Positions 25,752-35,400 of a DNA stretch of 64,000 nt are shown here, piece after piece (the stretch's first letter is position 1; the number at the start of each line of letters is the position of its first letter). The notes under the pieces were generated by a model. That model was not told where the DNA came from and searched no databases. It saw nothing but the letters and a program-made list of their open reading frames with translations. The translations under genes and the position numbers were made by a program. Location of the stretch: positions 37,323 through 101,322 of the forward strand of contig CAYZTM010000013.1 in NCBI GenBank assembly GCA_964481425.1, written 5' to 3'. The DNA is from MKUN01 sp964481425 (GTDB lineage Bacteria; Bacteroidota; Bacteroidia; Chitinophagales; Chitinophagaceae).

Positions 25752-26294
25752 ATGCTATTTTCAATACTACTCTTTATCAAATTCTTATTTGTGCCTGCAC
25801 CAAAGTCTGAGGCCGTTCCTCAAAGTATCTATGATTTTAAGGTTGAGTCGCTTACCGGCGGTACTATCGATTTTTCCGCTTTTAAAGGCAAGAAGATACT
25901 GATCGTCAACACAGCTTCCCAGTGTGGTAACACATTCCAATACGGTGAGTTGGAAAAGATATATCAGAAAGACAAGGATAAATTGGTCATCGTAGGCTTC
26001 CCCGCCAATAATTTTGGTCACCAGGAGCCGGGCAATAACCAGGAGATCGCCGAATTCTGCAAAAAGAATTACAGCGTTACTTTCCCCATGGCTGCCAAAA
26101 TATCGGTTAAAGGCGATGACATGGCCCCCATATACCACTGGCTTACTGAGAAAAAGTATAATGGCTACAAGGATAGCGAGGTAACCTGGAACTTTCAGAA
26201 ATACCTGATCGATGAACATGGTAAGCTGATAGCTGTATTCGATCCGGGCATGAGCCCGATGCGTACGATGATCCTCAATGCCCTCGAAAAATAA
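25752..26294 (+). CDS. Exported glutathione peroxidase-family protein (paralogue 1)
   Basis: The 180-residue thiol peroxidase has an N-terminal hydrophobic export signal. The catalytic tetrad of the GPx family is complete: peroxidatic Cys58 (NTASQCGNT), Gln91 (FGHQEPG), Trp146 and Asn147 (TWNFQK). A second Cys in IAEFCKKN could act as resolving residue, so reduction is probably by thioredoxin rather than glutathione. A strong terminator separates it from its tandem paralogue. Confidence 0.92.
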   Translation: MLFSILLFIKFLFVPAPKSEAVPQSIYDFKVESLTGGTIDFSAFKGKKILIVNTASQCGNTFQYGELEKIYQKDKDKLVIVGFPANNFGHQEPGNNQEIAEFCKKNYSVTFPMAAKISVKGDDMAPIYHWLTEKKYNGYKDSEVTWNFQKYLIDEHGKLIAVFDPGMSPMRTMILNALEK

Positions 26295-26315
26295 TTTACA
26301 ATTTTGTTAGCATAG

Positions 26316-26343
26316 GCCCGGCGTTCATGCCGGGCTTTTTTTT
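26316..26343 (+). terminator. Intrinsic terminator between the GPx paralogues
   Basis: GCCCGGC/GCCGGGC around the loop GTTCAT is followed by eight T residues. Confidence 0.9.
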
Positions 26344-26357
26344 GCGTAAATTTGTAG

Positions 26358-26915
26358 ATGCAGTTATTGAAGCAGGGTATTTTGATATTAGGGGCCTTCT
26401 TTTCATTTTTTTCAAAAGCAGCAGCGCAGGATCATATTCCGCAAAGTATTTACGATTTTAAGGTGGACGGGCTTACCGGTGGTGCTATTGACTTCTCGGC
26501 ATTTAAAGGCAAAAAGATACTCATCGTAAATACGGCTTCTCATTGTACCTATACGCCTCAATATGAGCAGCTTGAAGCACTTTATAAGAAGTATAAGGGC
26601 AGGTTGGTGATAGTTGGTTTCCCCAGTAATAATTTCTTTTTCGAGGAGCGCGGGAGTAACAATGAGATAGCTGAATTCTGTAAAAAGAATTATGGGGTAA
26701 GCTTTCCCATGGCAGCCAAGATATCGGTAAAAGGTAGGAAGCAGGCCCCTATTTACCGTTGGCTTACGGATGAACGGTACAACCATTTCAAAAGCACTTC
26801 GGTCAAATGGAACTTCCAGAAATACCTGCTGGACGAGCATGGCAAACTCATCGATGTGTTTTATCCCAATGTCCGCCCCGATGCGCCGGAGGTGATCAAG
26901 GCTATTGAGCAGTAA
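26358..26915 (+). CDS. Exported glutathione peroxidase-like protein (paralogue 2, altered tetrad)
   Basis: The 185-residue product has a signal peptide ending AAAQ and aligns with paralogue 1 over its whole length (PQSIYDFKV ... LTGG-IDFSAFKGKKILIVNTAS). Peroxidatic Cys63 and the Trp151-Asn152 pair remain. The segment FGHQEPG is replaced by FFFEERG, so the tetrad Gln is Glu96. Activity may be altered or lost. It arose by tandem duplication and then diverged. An independent promoter is expected, since a terminator precedes it. Confidence 0.88.
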   Translation: MQLLKQGILILGAFFSFFSKAAAQDHIPQSIYDFKVDGLTGGAIDFSAFKGKKILIVNTASHCTYTPQYEQLEALYKKYKGRLVIVGFPSNNFFFEERGSNNEIAEFCKKNYGVSFPMAAKISVKGRKQAPIYRWLTDERYNHFKSTSVKWNFQKYLLDEHGKLIDVFYPNVRPDAPEVIKAIEQ

Positions 26916-26946
26916 TAGTGCTTATTCTTTATATTTTTGAGGTATC

Positions 26947-27978
26947 ATGCATTGGCGCGCATTCAGATATGTATTACCCCTTACGCTTTTCTTCGGCGCA
27001 TGTATCAGCTTTACCACTACCGGTTGGCAGGTATGGATAACAGTGTTGTTTGCCTTTGTGCTGGTACCTTTGTTAGAGTTGATCAGCCCGCCGGCTCCCG
27101 GCAATCTTACAGAAGAAGAAGAAAAGAATATCGCGCACTCTGCCGGGTACAATGTATTGCTGTACCTAATGGTACCCTTACAATTCACGGCTGTATTCCT
27201 GTTCCTCCGCTCTATGGGCGATGATACAGGTATTGCAGACAGGGTAGGGCGCATATTGACCATGGGCTTACTCTGCGGCGTATATGGCATCAATGTGGGG
27301 CATGAATTGGGACACCGTGTCAGCAGGCTTAACCATGTTCTATCCCAGGCCATGCTCATGACATCACTGTATATGCACTTCAATATCGATCACAATAAGG
27401 GCCATCACAAACACGTAGGCACCCCTCTCGATCCCGGTAGCGCCCGTTACGACGAATCTCTTTACCATTTCCTGTTCCGCATGCAGTTCGGTACTTATGG
27501 AGTTGCATGGCGCATTGCCATAGAGGAGCAAAAGAAAAGCGGTAAGTCATTTTTGCATAACAAGATGCTGCATTTCACACTCGTGCAGTTGGCCTTTTGT
27601 CTCTTCATTGTTTTTTCCTTCGGCTGGCAGTCCCTGCTATATTATAGTCTCAGTGCGGTGGGTGGTATCATATTGTTTCAGACAGTCAGCTATATACAGC
27701 ACTATGGGCTCAGCCGTAAGCCAACTGGTGAGGGACGTTATGAGCGGGTAATGCCTCGTCATAGCTGGGATAGCGACCATGTGCTGGGGCGTCTCATCCT
27801 TTTCGAGCTTAGCCGTCACAGCGATCATCATTATCTTGCCAGCCGCAGGTACCAGGTACTCCGTCACCACGACGATGCGCCGCAACTGCCTACCGGCTAT
27901 GCGGGTAGTATGCTGCTGGCAGCTATACCGCCCCTGTGGTTCTCGATTATGAACAGGAAAATAAAGCGGTTAACGTAA
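26947..27978 (+). CDS. alkB: Alkane 1-monooxygenase (AlkB family)
   Basis: This 343-residue inner-membrane non-haem di-iron enzyme hydroxylates alkanes or related terminal methyl groups using electrons from rubredoxin. The histidine boxes are all there: HELGH at 119-123, DHNKGHH at about 148-154, and RHSDHH at about 290-295 followed by YQVLRHHDDAPQLPTGY. Six helices are visible. The length is slightly short, as in other Bacteroidota AlkB-like proteins. No rubredoxin or rubredoxin reductase gene lies in this window, so the electron donor is encoded elsewhere. The lipoprotein gene starts 11 bp downstream. Confidence 0.92.
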   Translation: MHWRAFRYVLPLTLFFGACISFTTTGWQVWITVLFAFVLVPLLELISPPAPGNLTEEEEKNIAHSAGYNVLLYLMVPLQFTAVFLFLRSMGDDTGIADRVGRILTMGLLCGVYGINVGHELGHRVSRLNHVLSQAMLMTSLYMHFNIDHNKGHHKHVGTPLDPGSARYDESLYHFLFRMQFGTYGVAWRIAIEEQKKSGKSFLHNKMLHFTLVQLAFCLFIVFSFGWQSLLYYSLSAVGGIILFQTVSYIQHYGLSRKPTGEGRYERVMPRHSWDSDHVLGRLILFELSRHSDHHYLASRRYQVLRHHDDAPQLPTGYAGSMLLAAIPPLWFSIMNRKIKRLT

Positions 27979-27988
27979 CCAGTATAAC

Positions 27989-28549
27989 ATGAAAAATATC
28001 AAAGCCCTTTTACTCGCTGTATTGGCAATAGTTATAAACTCCTGTGGAGAACAGGCTGTCCAAACGCCGCCTTCGGCTATCGATTCTGCTCAGCGTCCGG
28101 GCGCCAATCCTGTTGCTATAGATACAAACGAAGTAGCTGCTGATAGCGATACCCTCGATTACGCAAATTTTTATATCCTGATCCTTGATACCGGCGATAA
28201 CTATTACAGGCTCGACAGCAAAATGTATGCATTAAGTAAAGCACTTTCCCTACCGATAGATACAGCAAACAGGCATTATGATGCGGAAAAGCAGGATATC
28301 GTATTGTCTGAAAATGATGCGGATGAAATGTACCGTGGCGAATATTTCCCGCGCAGGTTTCCATCCATTGCACTAAGTCTTGAGCACCTTAATGTTTACA
28401 AGGAAAATGCCAATGACAAAAGCCTCGCGCTTTTAAGCGGAATATTTGATAACAAGCCCGCCGCAGATTCTGCTCTCCTGGCAGCTAAGGCGTTTGTGCC
28501 CGGCGTCTTTCTGCTGCGCAGCAAGGTCTATGTAGGTTGTATGCACTAA
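27989..28549 (+). CDS. Small lipoprotein, possibly SPOR-like
   Basis: The 186-residue product has a signal peptide and lipobox (VINSC near residues 16-20). After a Pro/Ala/Asp-rich linker it has a folded part: YFILILDTGDNYYRLD-like strands, DEMYRGEYFPRRFPS, and SLALLSGIFDNKPAADSALLAAKAFVPGVFLLRSKVY. The last stretch has the alternating pattern of an SPOR-type repeat, but the match is not strong enough to name. It follows alkB by 11 bp and is probably co-transcribed. Confidence 0.65.
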   Translation: MKNIKALLLAVLAIVINSCGEQAVQTPPSAIDSAQRPGANPVAIDTNEVAADSDTLDYANFYILILDTGDNYYRLDSKMYALSKALSLPIDTANRHYDAEKQDIVLSENDADEMYRGEYFPRRFPSIALSLEHLNVYKENANDKSLALLSGIFDNKPAADSALLAAKAFVPGVFLLRSKVYVGCMH

Positions 28550-28760
28550 GTCCATCAAATTTTACTCGCTCAGCTTTAGGTCTGCATAAAGTGTAACATA
28601 GATATTGTGAAATGATTCAATTTGCCAGGTACATATAGGAATAATGTTTGTCATTTGCTAATATTGTAAACGGTCTGCAAGTGGCTTAGCCTCTATACAG
28701 AAGGGATTTTGTTATGAGATATTAGATGCAATGATATGAAAGGCGAAACGCTTTGAATTT

Positions 28761-29366
28761 ATGAGCATAGCGAGACAGCATATAGACATGCGCTTTATTG
28801 AGCTTTTCATAAACAACTTTGGTTTTACCGAGGAGGAATTCGATTATTGGCTCTCGCATTTCAAGACCCTGAAGCTAAAGAAAAAGGAGTATTACTGCCG
28901 TGCGGGCGAAGTGTGCCGGCAACAAGCTTATATAAACAAGGGCTGCACACGCACATATGTTTTGGATAATGATGGTCACGAGCGCATCCTGTATTTTGCC
29001 TTTGAGGATTGGTGGATCGGTGACCTCGAAAGCTTCTATACACAAACACCCGGGGTGAACTTTGTGCAGGCAGTTGAAGATTGCGAGTTGCTAGTAGTGC
29101 CTAAACGCGATTTTGAAAAACTGGTTACAGAGATACCCAAGATGCAGCACTGGTACACTACAAAGGTACAACGTGCAGCCAACGCTATGACCCGCCGCCT
29201 GCGCGAGGAGAAAACTACTTCTCCGGAAGAACGTTACCTTAATATCGTACAGAACCAACCACAGATATTGGAACGAGTTCCCCTCCAATACATCGCGGCA
29301 TATCTGAACATAGAACCACAGTCCCTGAGCCGTATGCGCAAGCGGCTTGCTACAAAAAATAATTAG
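28761..29366 (+). CDS. Crp/Fnr family transcriptional regulator
   Basis: The 201-residue protein has an N-terminal cyclic-nucleotide-binding-like beta roll (residues about 25-125, YYCRAGEVCRQQAYINKGCTR ... FEDWWIGDLESF). A C-terminal helix-turn-helix (residues about 160-195, PLQYIAAYLNIEPQSLSRMRKRL) follows. The phosphate-binding cassette of true cAMP receptors is not conserved, as is usual for this Bacteroidota group, so the ligand is unknown. Starts at 28761 and 28791 are both possible. A 16-bp palindrome lies between its stop and the downstream methyltransferase gene. Confidence 0.9.
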   Translation: MSIARQHIDMRFIELFINNFGFTEEEFDYWLSHFKTLKLKKKEYYCRAGEVCRQQAYINKGCTRTYVLDNDGHERILYFAFEDWWIGDLESFYTQTPGVNFVQAVEDCELLVVPKRDFEKLVTEIPKMQHWYTTKVQRAANAMTRRLREEKTTSPEERYLNIVQNQPQILERVPLQYIAAYLNIEPQSLSRMRKRLATKNN

Positions 29367-29375
29367 CCGCATTTT

Positions 29376-29391
29376 TTTAACCCGGGTTAAA
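29376..29391. promoter_or_regulatory. 16-bp perfect palindrome upstream of the methyltransferase gene
   Basis: TTTAACCCGGGTTAAA is a perfect palindrome 10 bp after the Crp/Fnr gene. A -7-like CATTTTTG (29413-29420) lies 21 bp downstream of it. It is a plausible operator for the adjacent regulator. Confidence 0.5.
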
Positions 29392-29441
29392 GGATTTGGC
29401 ATATTGTCGTTGCATTTTTGTGATAATTAAAACATCATGAT

Positions 29442-30458
29442 ATGCAACCATCACAATTACCACCGCCTGCACAAATGATGCAGATGATCACCGGGTTCTG
29501 GACATCCTGCTGTGTTTATACCGCTGCAAAACTGAATATTGCGGACCACATAGCTGAACAACCATTATCATTGTCCCTGCTTGCCGAAAAGACCCAAACC
29601 GACCAGGGAGCACTGTATCGTATCCTTCGCGCTTTATGCAGTGTGGGTGTATTTACCCAAAACGAACAGAATGAATACCAGAATACGGATCTTGGCAATA
29701 CACTAAGGGATAATGTACCAGGCTCCATGAAAGCTATGGCTATTGCACAACTGGGCGATCACTACAGTGCCTGGGGAGATCTGCTATACAGTGTGAGGAC
29801 CGGGAACATTGCTTTCGACCATATACATGGGATGCCCATATGGAAGTACTATGAAACTCATCCTGATGACGGTGCGAACTTTAATAAGGCCATGAGCGGC
29901 CTTACACAGGCTGTGATAGCGAATATCCTGCCTGTTTATGATTTCAATCGCTACAACAATATCGTGGACATTGGGGGAGGTAACGGTACTTTCCTGTGTG
30001 CTATATTGAGAGCCGCAACAAACAGCAAGGGTATTGTTTTCGATGAGCCTCATATCCAGGCGCAGGGCAATAATTATATAGCACAACAAGGCATGGAGGG
30101 TAGGTGCAGTTATGCAGCCGGTAGTTTCTTTGAGACCATACCTCCGGGTGCTGACCTGTATATGATGAAGATGATACTGCATGATTGGGATGATGAGCAT
30201 TCGCACAGAATTTTGTCAAATACAAGTACAGCTATGTCCGGAAACAGCAAACTCATCATTGTCGAGGCAGTACTGCCGCCGGACAACGCACCCCATCCTG
30301 GCAAGTTTATGGATATAAACATGATGGCGATGACAGGCGGAAAGGAACGCACAGAGGCAGAGTGGAAACAGTTACTTGGCAAAGCAGGCCTTAAGCATAC
30401 CGGGACTATTGCCACACATTCACCGATGTTCAGTATTGTTGAAGCTATGAAAGCCTAA
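29442..30458 (+). CDS. Class I SAM-dependent O-methyltransferase (acetylserotonin-OMT-like)
   Basis: The 338-residue protein has an N-terminal winged-helix dimerisation domain (residues about 10-95, FWTSCCVYTAAKLNIADHIA ... GALYRILRALCSVGVF). The methyltransferase domain follows, with SAM-binding VDIGGGNGTFL near residue 170 and the DLYMMKMILHDWDDE motif that carries the catalytic His in plant-type O-methyltransferases. It probably methylates a small phenolic or quinone-like metabolite. The substrate is not predictable. A palindromic site and the Crp/Fnr regulator gene lie directly upstream on the same strand. Confidence 0.88.
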   Translation: MQPSQLPPPAQMMQMITGFWTSCCVYTAAKLNIADHIAEQPLSLSLLAEKTQTDQGALYRILRALCSVGVFTQNEQNEYQNTDLGNTLRDNVPGSMKAMAIAQLGDHYSAWGDLLYSVRTGNIAFDHIHGMPIWKYYETHPDDGANFNKAMSGLTQAVIANILPVYDFNRYNNIVDIGGGNGTFLCAILRAATNSKGIVFDEPHIQAQGNNYIAQQGMEGRCSYAAGSFFETIPPGADLYMMKMILHDWDDEHSHRILSNTSTAMSGNSKLIIVEAVLPPDNAPHPGKFMDINMMAMTGGKERTEAEWKQLLGKAGLKHTGTIATHSPMFSIVEAMKA

Positions 30459-30485
30459 ATGGTGTAAGCTTGCCTACAACGCTGA

Positions 30486-31559
30486 TCAGGCGTATACCGG
30501 TGTGTACTTTATCATCACCTCCTGCGGCATGCGGCGGGTGCGGCTTTTCAGGAAGGCGATCACTTCTTCGTCGTTCCGGAACCGGTTGCCAATATTGACG
30601 AAGTTTTTCGCCAGCAGGTCGTAGCGTTTTGCCATCAGGTAAAAGAATACGTGGAGGTAATGTATGCCATCAAAGACCACAGCGTTGTGCTCCGCATATT
30701 CATCTATGGTCTTTTGAAAGTATACCGGGTACTCGGTATAGTGCATGGATGGCTTCTGGTGGTGGCTGATGTGGTAACCGTCATTCCAGCATTGGTGGTT
30801 GTACTTGGTGTTGATGCAGGTAATGCTGTTCTTATAAGCGTTGCCCGGGTCGTCGGGGTCTATGAAGGCATGCTGTGCCCAGTTGCCGAGCATCATGATG
30901 ATGCGGGATATAACAAAGGGCAGGATGAATACCACCAGCGTGGCTGGCCAGTTGAAAAAGCAAAGCACCACACAGCCCGCAATGAACAGGAACTCACCCC
31001 TTACGGACCGGTATAACAGGCGTTTACGCTTTTTGCGTATGAAATAAGATGCGAGGTGATAGATGCCTGTGAAAAAGAAAACGCCAAAGTAATGGAGGTA
31101 TCCCCGGAATGAATCGCGCTGGTACTTCATAGTGGAGCTTTCGTCGTCGGGCAGGTTATTCTCGGGGTGATGCATGCCTATATGATGGCTGAAATAGGTT
31201 TCCGGTGTCTGGCCGAATAAGGGGCCGATAATCCAGGGATGATAGTGATTTAGGAAGTCATATTCTTTCTTAAAAAAGGCCCTATGGCTGGTGCAGTGCA
31301 TCATTAGCCCGAACGGCCCTTTGAATATTGCATTGTTGAGTATGAAGTAGGCTACCGCTGCACTCCACCACAACCAGGAAGCTATACCGGGTATATACAG
31401 CAGCACTGCCAGTGGTATGAGCGTGACGCTTATGAGTATGGTGGTGTAGACGAAAGGGAGATCGCGCTCGTCGCGGATGAAGCGGAGAAAGAACTTATCA
31501 ATGGCCGAGAATTGGTGCGGCCGGTACACGGGGTCTGTTATTACATCAAATGCCTTCAT
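30486..31559 (-). CDS. Membrane fatty acid desaturase family protein
   Basis: The 357-residue product starts at MKAFDVITDPVYRPH; an in-frame ATG 14 codons upstream seems less likely. Four hydrophobic helices carry the three histidine boxes of membrane desaturases/hydroxylases: HCTSHRAFF, HHIGMHHPEN and HISHHQKPSMHY. These bind the di-iron centre, and the enzyme would oxidise acyl chains or related lipids. The exact substrate is unknown. A hairpin separates it from the thioredoxin genes transcribed in the same direction. Confidence 0.9.
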   Translation of the reverse strand: MKAFDVITDPVYRPHQFSAIDKFFLRFIRDERDLPFVYTTILISVTLIPLAVLLYIPGIASWLWWSAAVAYFILNNAIFKGPFGLMMHCTSHRAFFKKEYDFLNHYHPWIIGPLFGQTPETYFSHHIGMHHPENNLPDDESSTMKYQRDSFRGYLHYFGVFFFTGIYHLASYFIRKKRKRLLYRSVRGEFLFIAGCVVLCFFNWPATLVVFILPFVISRIIMMLGNWAQHAFIDPDDPGNAYKNSITCINTKYNHQCWNDGYHISHHQKPSMHYTEYPVYFQKTIDEYAEHNAVVFDGIHYLHVFFYLMAKRYDLLAKNFVNIGNRFRNDEEVIAFLKSRTRRMPQEVMIKYTPVYA

Positions 31560-31609
31560 ATCGTCGTTTCCGGGGTTAGTTGCAATATATGGAAAATGCA
31601 CTAAAGAAT

Positions 31610-31635
31610 ACAGTCCCGCTGGTATGCGGGACTGT
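31610..31635 (-). terminator. Hairpin downstream of the thioredoxin genes
   Basis: The stem ACAGTCCCGC/GCGGGACTGT (10 bp, 6-nt loop) lies between the thioredoxin pair and the desaturase gene. The U tract on the minus strand is short. Confidence 0.65.
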
Positions 31636-31658
31636 AACTATAACATCGTTTTACAAGT

Positions 31659-31976
31659 TCAGATGTGTTCCTTTATTTTTTTCTCATACACATTCCGGGG
31701 AGCGGCGCCTACGTATTTATCCACCACCCGGCCATTTTTGATGTAAATGACGCAGGGCATATTGGTGACACCATAGGTAAGCGAGACCTCAGGATTATCG
31801 GCAACATTGAGCTTGCCGATCTTCACTTTGCCCTCGTAGTCCTGCGCCAGCATATCGAGCGTTTTGCCTACTGCTACGCATGGGCCGCACCAGGGCGCCC
31901 AAAAGTCCACTATGGACAGTTTATCATGTTGCAATACTTCGGCCTCGAAGTTTGCGTCGGTGAAAGTGGCTGACAT
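31659..31976 (-). CDS. Thioredoxin (tandem copy 2)
   Basis: The 105-residue thioredoxin fold has the active site WAPWCGPC at about 27-34. Cytosolic disulfide reduction is expected. The cis-Pro loop reads TNMPCVIYIKNG, with a Cys directly after the cis-proline where most thioredoxins have Thr. It follows the other copy after 12 bp, so the two form an operon. Over half of their residues are the same, including a shared GAAPRNV-EKK C-terminus. Confidence 0.94.
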   Translation of the reverse strand: MSATFTDANFEAEVLQHDKLSIVDFWAPWCGPCVAVGKTLDMLAQDYEGKVKIGKLNVADNPEVSLTYGVTNMPCVIYIKNGRVVDKYVGAAPRNVYEKKIKEHI

Positions 31977-31988
31977 GGTGTGCTGCTA

Positions 31989-32306
31989 TTAAAGGTGCTG
32001 TTGCAATTTCTTTTCGAAGACGTTGCGGGGAGCGGCGCCGAGTTGTTTATCCACTACCTGGCCGTTCTTGATGTATAGTATGCAGGGTATGCTGGTGATG
32101 CCGTACTGCATAGATATATTGGGGTTCTCATCCACATTGAGCTTACCTACGTTCGCCTTGCCTTCATATTCTTTGGCCAGCGCCTCGATGGTAGGGCCTA
32201 TTGCGAGACATGGGCCACACCATTGTGCCCAAAAGTCAACTACTGTAAGTTTATCGGATTTCAATACTTCCTGATCAAAATTCGCATCTGTGAATACTGC
32301 TGCCAT
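31989..32306 (-). CDS. trxA: Thioredoxin (tandem copy 1)
   Basis: The 105-residue thioredoxin has the active site WAQWCGPC at about 27-34. Like its neighbour it has Cys after the cis-proline (TSIPCILYIKNG). It is the promoter-proximal gene of the pair. The protein is soluble, with no signal peptide. The two copies likely arose by duplication. Why both are kept is not clear, but different partner specificities are possible. Confidence 0.94.
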   Translation of the reverse strand: MAAVFTDANFDQEVLKSDKLTVVDFWAQWCGPCLAIGPTIEALAKEYEGKANVGKLNVDENPNISMQYGITSIPCILYIKNGQVVDKQLGAAPRNVFEKKLQQHL

Positions 32307-32441
32307 TATTGTTTTATTTTATTGTTATTTTATTGTTTTTGCAAAGTTCATTCAAATATACGTAGCTACCTAATAGACGCAATAAATAGCGATATAGGCC
32401 ATCTTATATATTCACGGTTTATTCACATATTTAGATAGTTT

Positions 32442-32467
32442 AACCGCAAAGGCGCTAAGACGCAAAG
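32442..32467 (+). repeat. CGCAAAG/TAAGACGC intergenic motif downstream of dnaE
   Basis: CGCAAAG occurs twice here, with TAAGACGCAAAG at 32456-32467. An inverted near-copy (TAAGACGCGAAAG read on the minus strand) lies at 36108-36120 just before the dnaE start. It resembles a widespread intergenic repeat motif. Confidence 0.4.
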
Positions 32468-32481
32468 ACTCCATTTTATTA

Positions 32482-35400
32482 CTATGCCACCTCCACTTTA
32501 TGCTGTATCTCATCGTGCTCCTGCAGGTAATTTATCAGTTCATCATTTAGTTCCAAGCGTATGTTGTGGGTTTTCAACCGGGTAACAAGCTGCTCTTCCT
32601 CATCAAAGACCTGCAGGACCAGCTCGGAATTGCCGGGGTGGGTCCTGACGTTCTGTTCTATAAAGCCTGCAAAACCGGCATCAAGCTTTTTGAGGGGCAG
32701 CATCAGGTGCACTCGTTTGGTCAGCTTTTTGCGTACTTCATCGAGCAACATGATGCTCTGGATATTGAACTCCATTACACCCGGCCTGTACTTATGCTCC
32801 TGGTACACACCCTGTATCATCAGCTTCTGGCCATTGTCGATATAGGGATTGTACTGTACATAGTTATTCTCCCAGAATACGATCTCGGTATTGCCGCTGT
32901 AATCGTTGAGCACCAGCTTGCCGAACTTACTGCCCTTCTTCGTGGTCATGTGTGCGGCATCGGTAACGAAACCTGCTATGCGGATGACAAGGCCTTTGCG
33001 GTTCTCCAATTCGCTTATGGGCGTTAAGCCATAATGCTTCATTTCGAACTTGAAGCCATCCATGGGGTGGGCGCTGAGGTAGATGCCTACCACGTCCTTC
33101 TCGCGCTCCAGCAATTCGGGCAGTATCCACGGCTCGCATTCGGGCATCACGGGCGGCTTTACATCGGGCATGGTACTGGCGCCAAAGAGGCTGTTGCTGG
33201 CCATGGATGTGCTGGCCTGGTACTGGTTGCCAAAGCGTACCAGCCTTTCGAGCCCGGTGACAGGATCGGTAACCGGGGCAAAGAAATACTGCGCCCTGTG
33301 CATCTCTTTAAAGCAATCGAGGGCACCGGCCAGCACGAGGCTTTCGAGTGATTTTTTATTAACTGTGCGCTGGTTGACGCGCTGTATGAAATCGAATACG
33401 CTTACGTAAGGGCCATTGGCCTCGCGCTCGCTGATGATATCCTCCACGGCGGCCTCGCCCACGCCTTTGATGGCATTGAGGCCGAAGCGCACCACGCTTT
33501 CCTTATTTACTGAGAAGCCCTTCAAGCTCTCGTTGACATCGGGGCCAAGCACCTGCAGGCCCATGCGCTGGCACTCCTCCATGTAGAACTTTATCTTGTC
33601 GATATTGCCCTGGTTGTTGAGCACCGCAGCCATATACTCGGCGGGGTAGTGTGCCTTTAAAAATGCCGTCTGGTAGGCTACGAAGGCATAGCAGGTAGAG
33701 TGCGATTTGTTGAAGGCATACTGGGCAAATGCTTCCCAGTCGGTCCATATCTTCTCCAGCTTATCGGTAGGGTGGCCCTTGGCAGTGGCCCCTTCGATGA
33801 ACTGGCCCTTCATCTTATCGAGCACGGCCTTTTGCTTCTTACCCATGGCCTTGCGCAGCACGTCGGCATCGCCCTTGCTGAAGCCTGCCAGCTTTTGCGA
33901 GAGCAGCATTACCTGTTCCTGGTACACCGTGATACCATAGGTCTCGCCAAGGTATTCTTCCATATCGGGCAGGTCGTACACAATGGCCTCTTCGCCATGC
34001 TTACGCTTCACGAAGTTGGGTATGTAGGCCAGCGGGCCGGGACGGTACAGCGCGTTCATGGCTATGAGGTCGTCCAGCTTATCGGGCTTCAGCTCGCGCA
34101 GGTACTTTTGCATACCGGGACTTTCGAACTGGAAGGTGCCGTTGGTATCGCCATGCTGGTAGAGCTGGTATGTTTTTTCGTCATCGAGCGGAATGGCATC
34201 GATGTCTATATCTATCTCGTAATTTCTTTTGATAAGGGCCAGCGCATCCTTGATGATGGTAAGGGTCTTGAGGCCCAAAAAGTCCATCTTGATAACGCCT
34301 GCATTCTCGATCACATTACCCTCGAACTGGGTGATGAGCAGGTGCACGTCCTTATTGGCGCAAACGGGTATCAGCTCCGTAAGATCTTTAGGCGCTATGA
34401 TGATGCCTGCGGCGTGTATGCCGGTATTGCGCACAGAACCTTCGAGCTTCTCGGCCTCGTGCAGCACCTGCCCGTGTGGGGTGGGCGAATCGTAGATCTC
34501 GCGCAGTTTGTTTACATTCTCCAACTCATCGGAGCCGAGGTTCTCCTTCTCGTCGAGGCTGCCATCGCCTTTGAGCGGGGCGTGCAGTATGCGCTTGAGC
34601 GATATGCCGGGACGCTCCGGTACCAGCTTGGCAAGGCCATTGGCATCGGGCAGGGGCAGATCGAGCACACGGGCCACATCCTTTATACTCATCTTGGCAG
34701 CCATAGTGCCGTAGGTAACTATATGCGCCACCTGGTTCTTACCGTACTTATCCACCACGTAGTCTATCACCTTTTGGCGGCCCACGTCGTCGAAGTCGGT
34801 ATCGATATCGGGCATGCTCTTACGGTCGGGGTTGAGGAACCTCTCGAACAGGAGCTTGTACTTAATGGGGTCGATATTGGTGATGCCGATACAATAGGCC
34901 ACTACCGAGCCGGCGGCAGAGCCACGGCCGGGGCCTATGAACACACCGAGGTCGCGGCCGGCCTTGATGAAATCGCTCACGATAAGGAAGTAGCCTGCGA
35001 AGCCCATGGTCTTGATCGTAAAGAGCTCGAAGCGGATGCGCTCCTCTATCTCGGCATTGAGCCCCTCTTTATAGCGTTCCTTAGCGCCCGTCCATGTAAG
35101 GTGCTCGAGGAAGGCGTCCTGGTCGTCGTTGAACTCGGGGGGCACGATGAAGTGGGGCAGCAGTATGTCGCGCTCCAGCTTCATGGGCTTTATCTTGTCC
35201 ACGATCATCTGGGTATTATCCAGGCTCTCGGGTATATCGCTGAAGATGCTGTGCATCTCCTCCGTTTTCTTGAAAAAGAACTGATCGTTATAAAAGGCAA
35301 AGCGGCGGTCTTTCATGCTCACATCATCGTCGCTGAACTCCTTCATGCTGGGCGTGCTTTGCTTTTCGCCCGTGTTGATGCAGAGGAGGATATCATGAGC

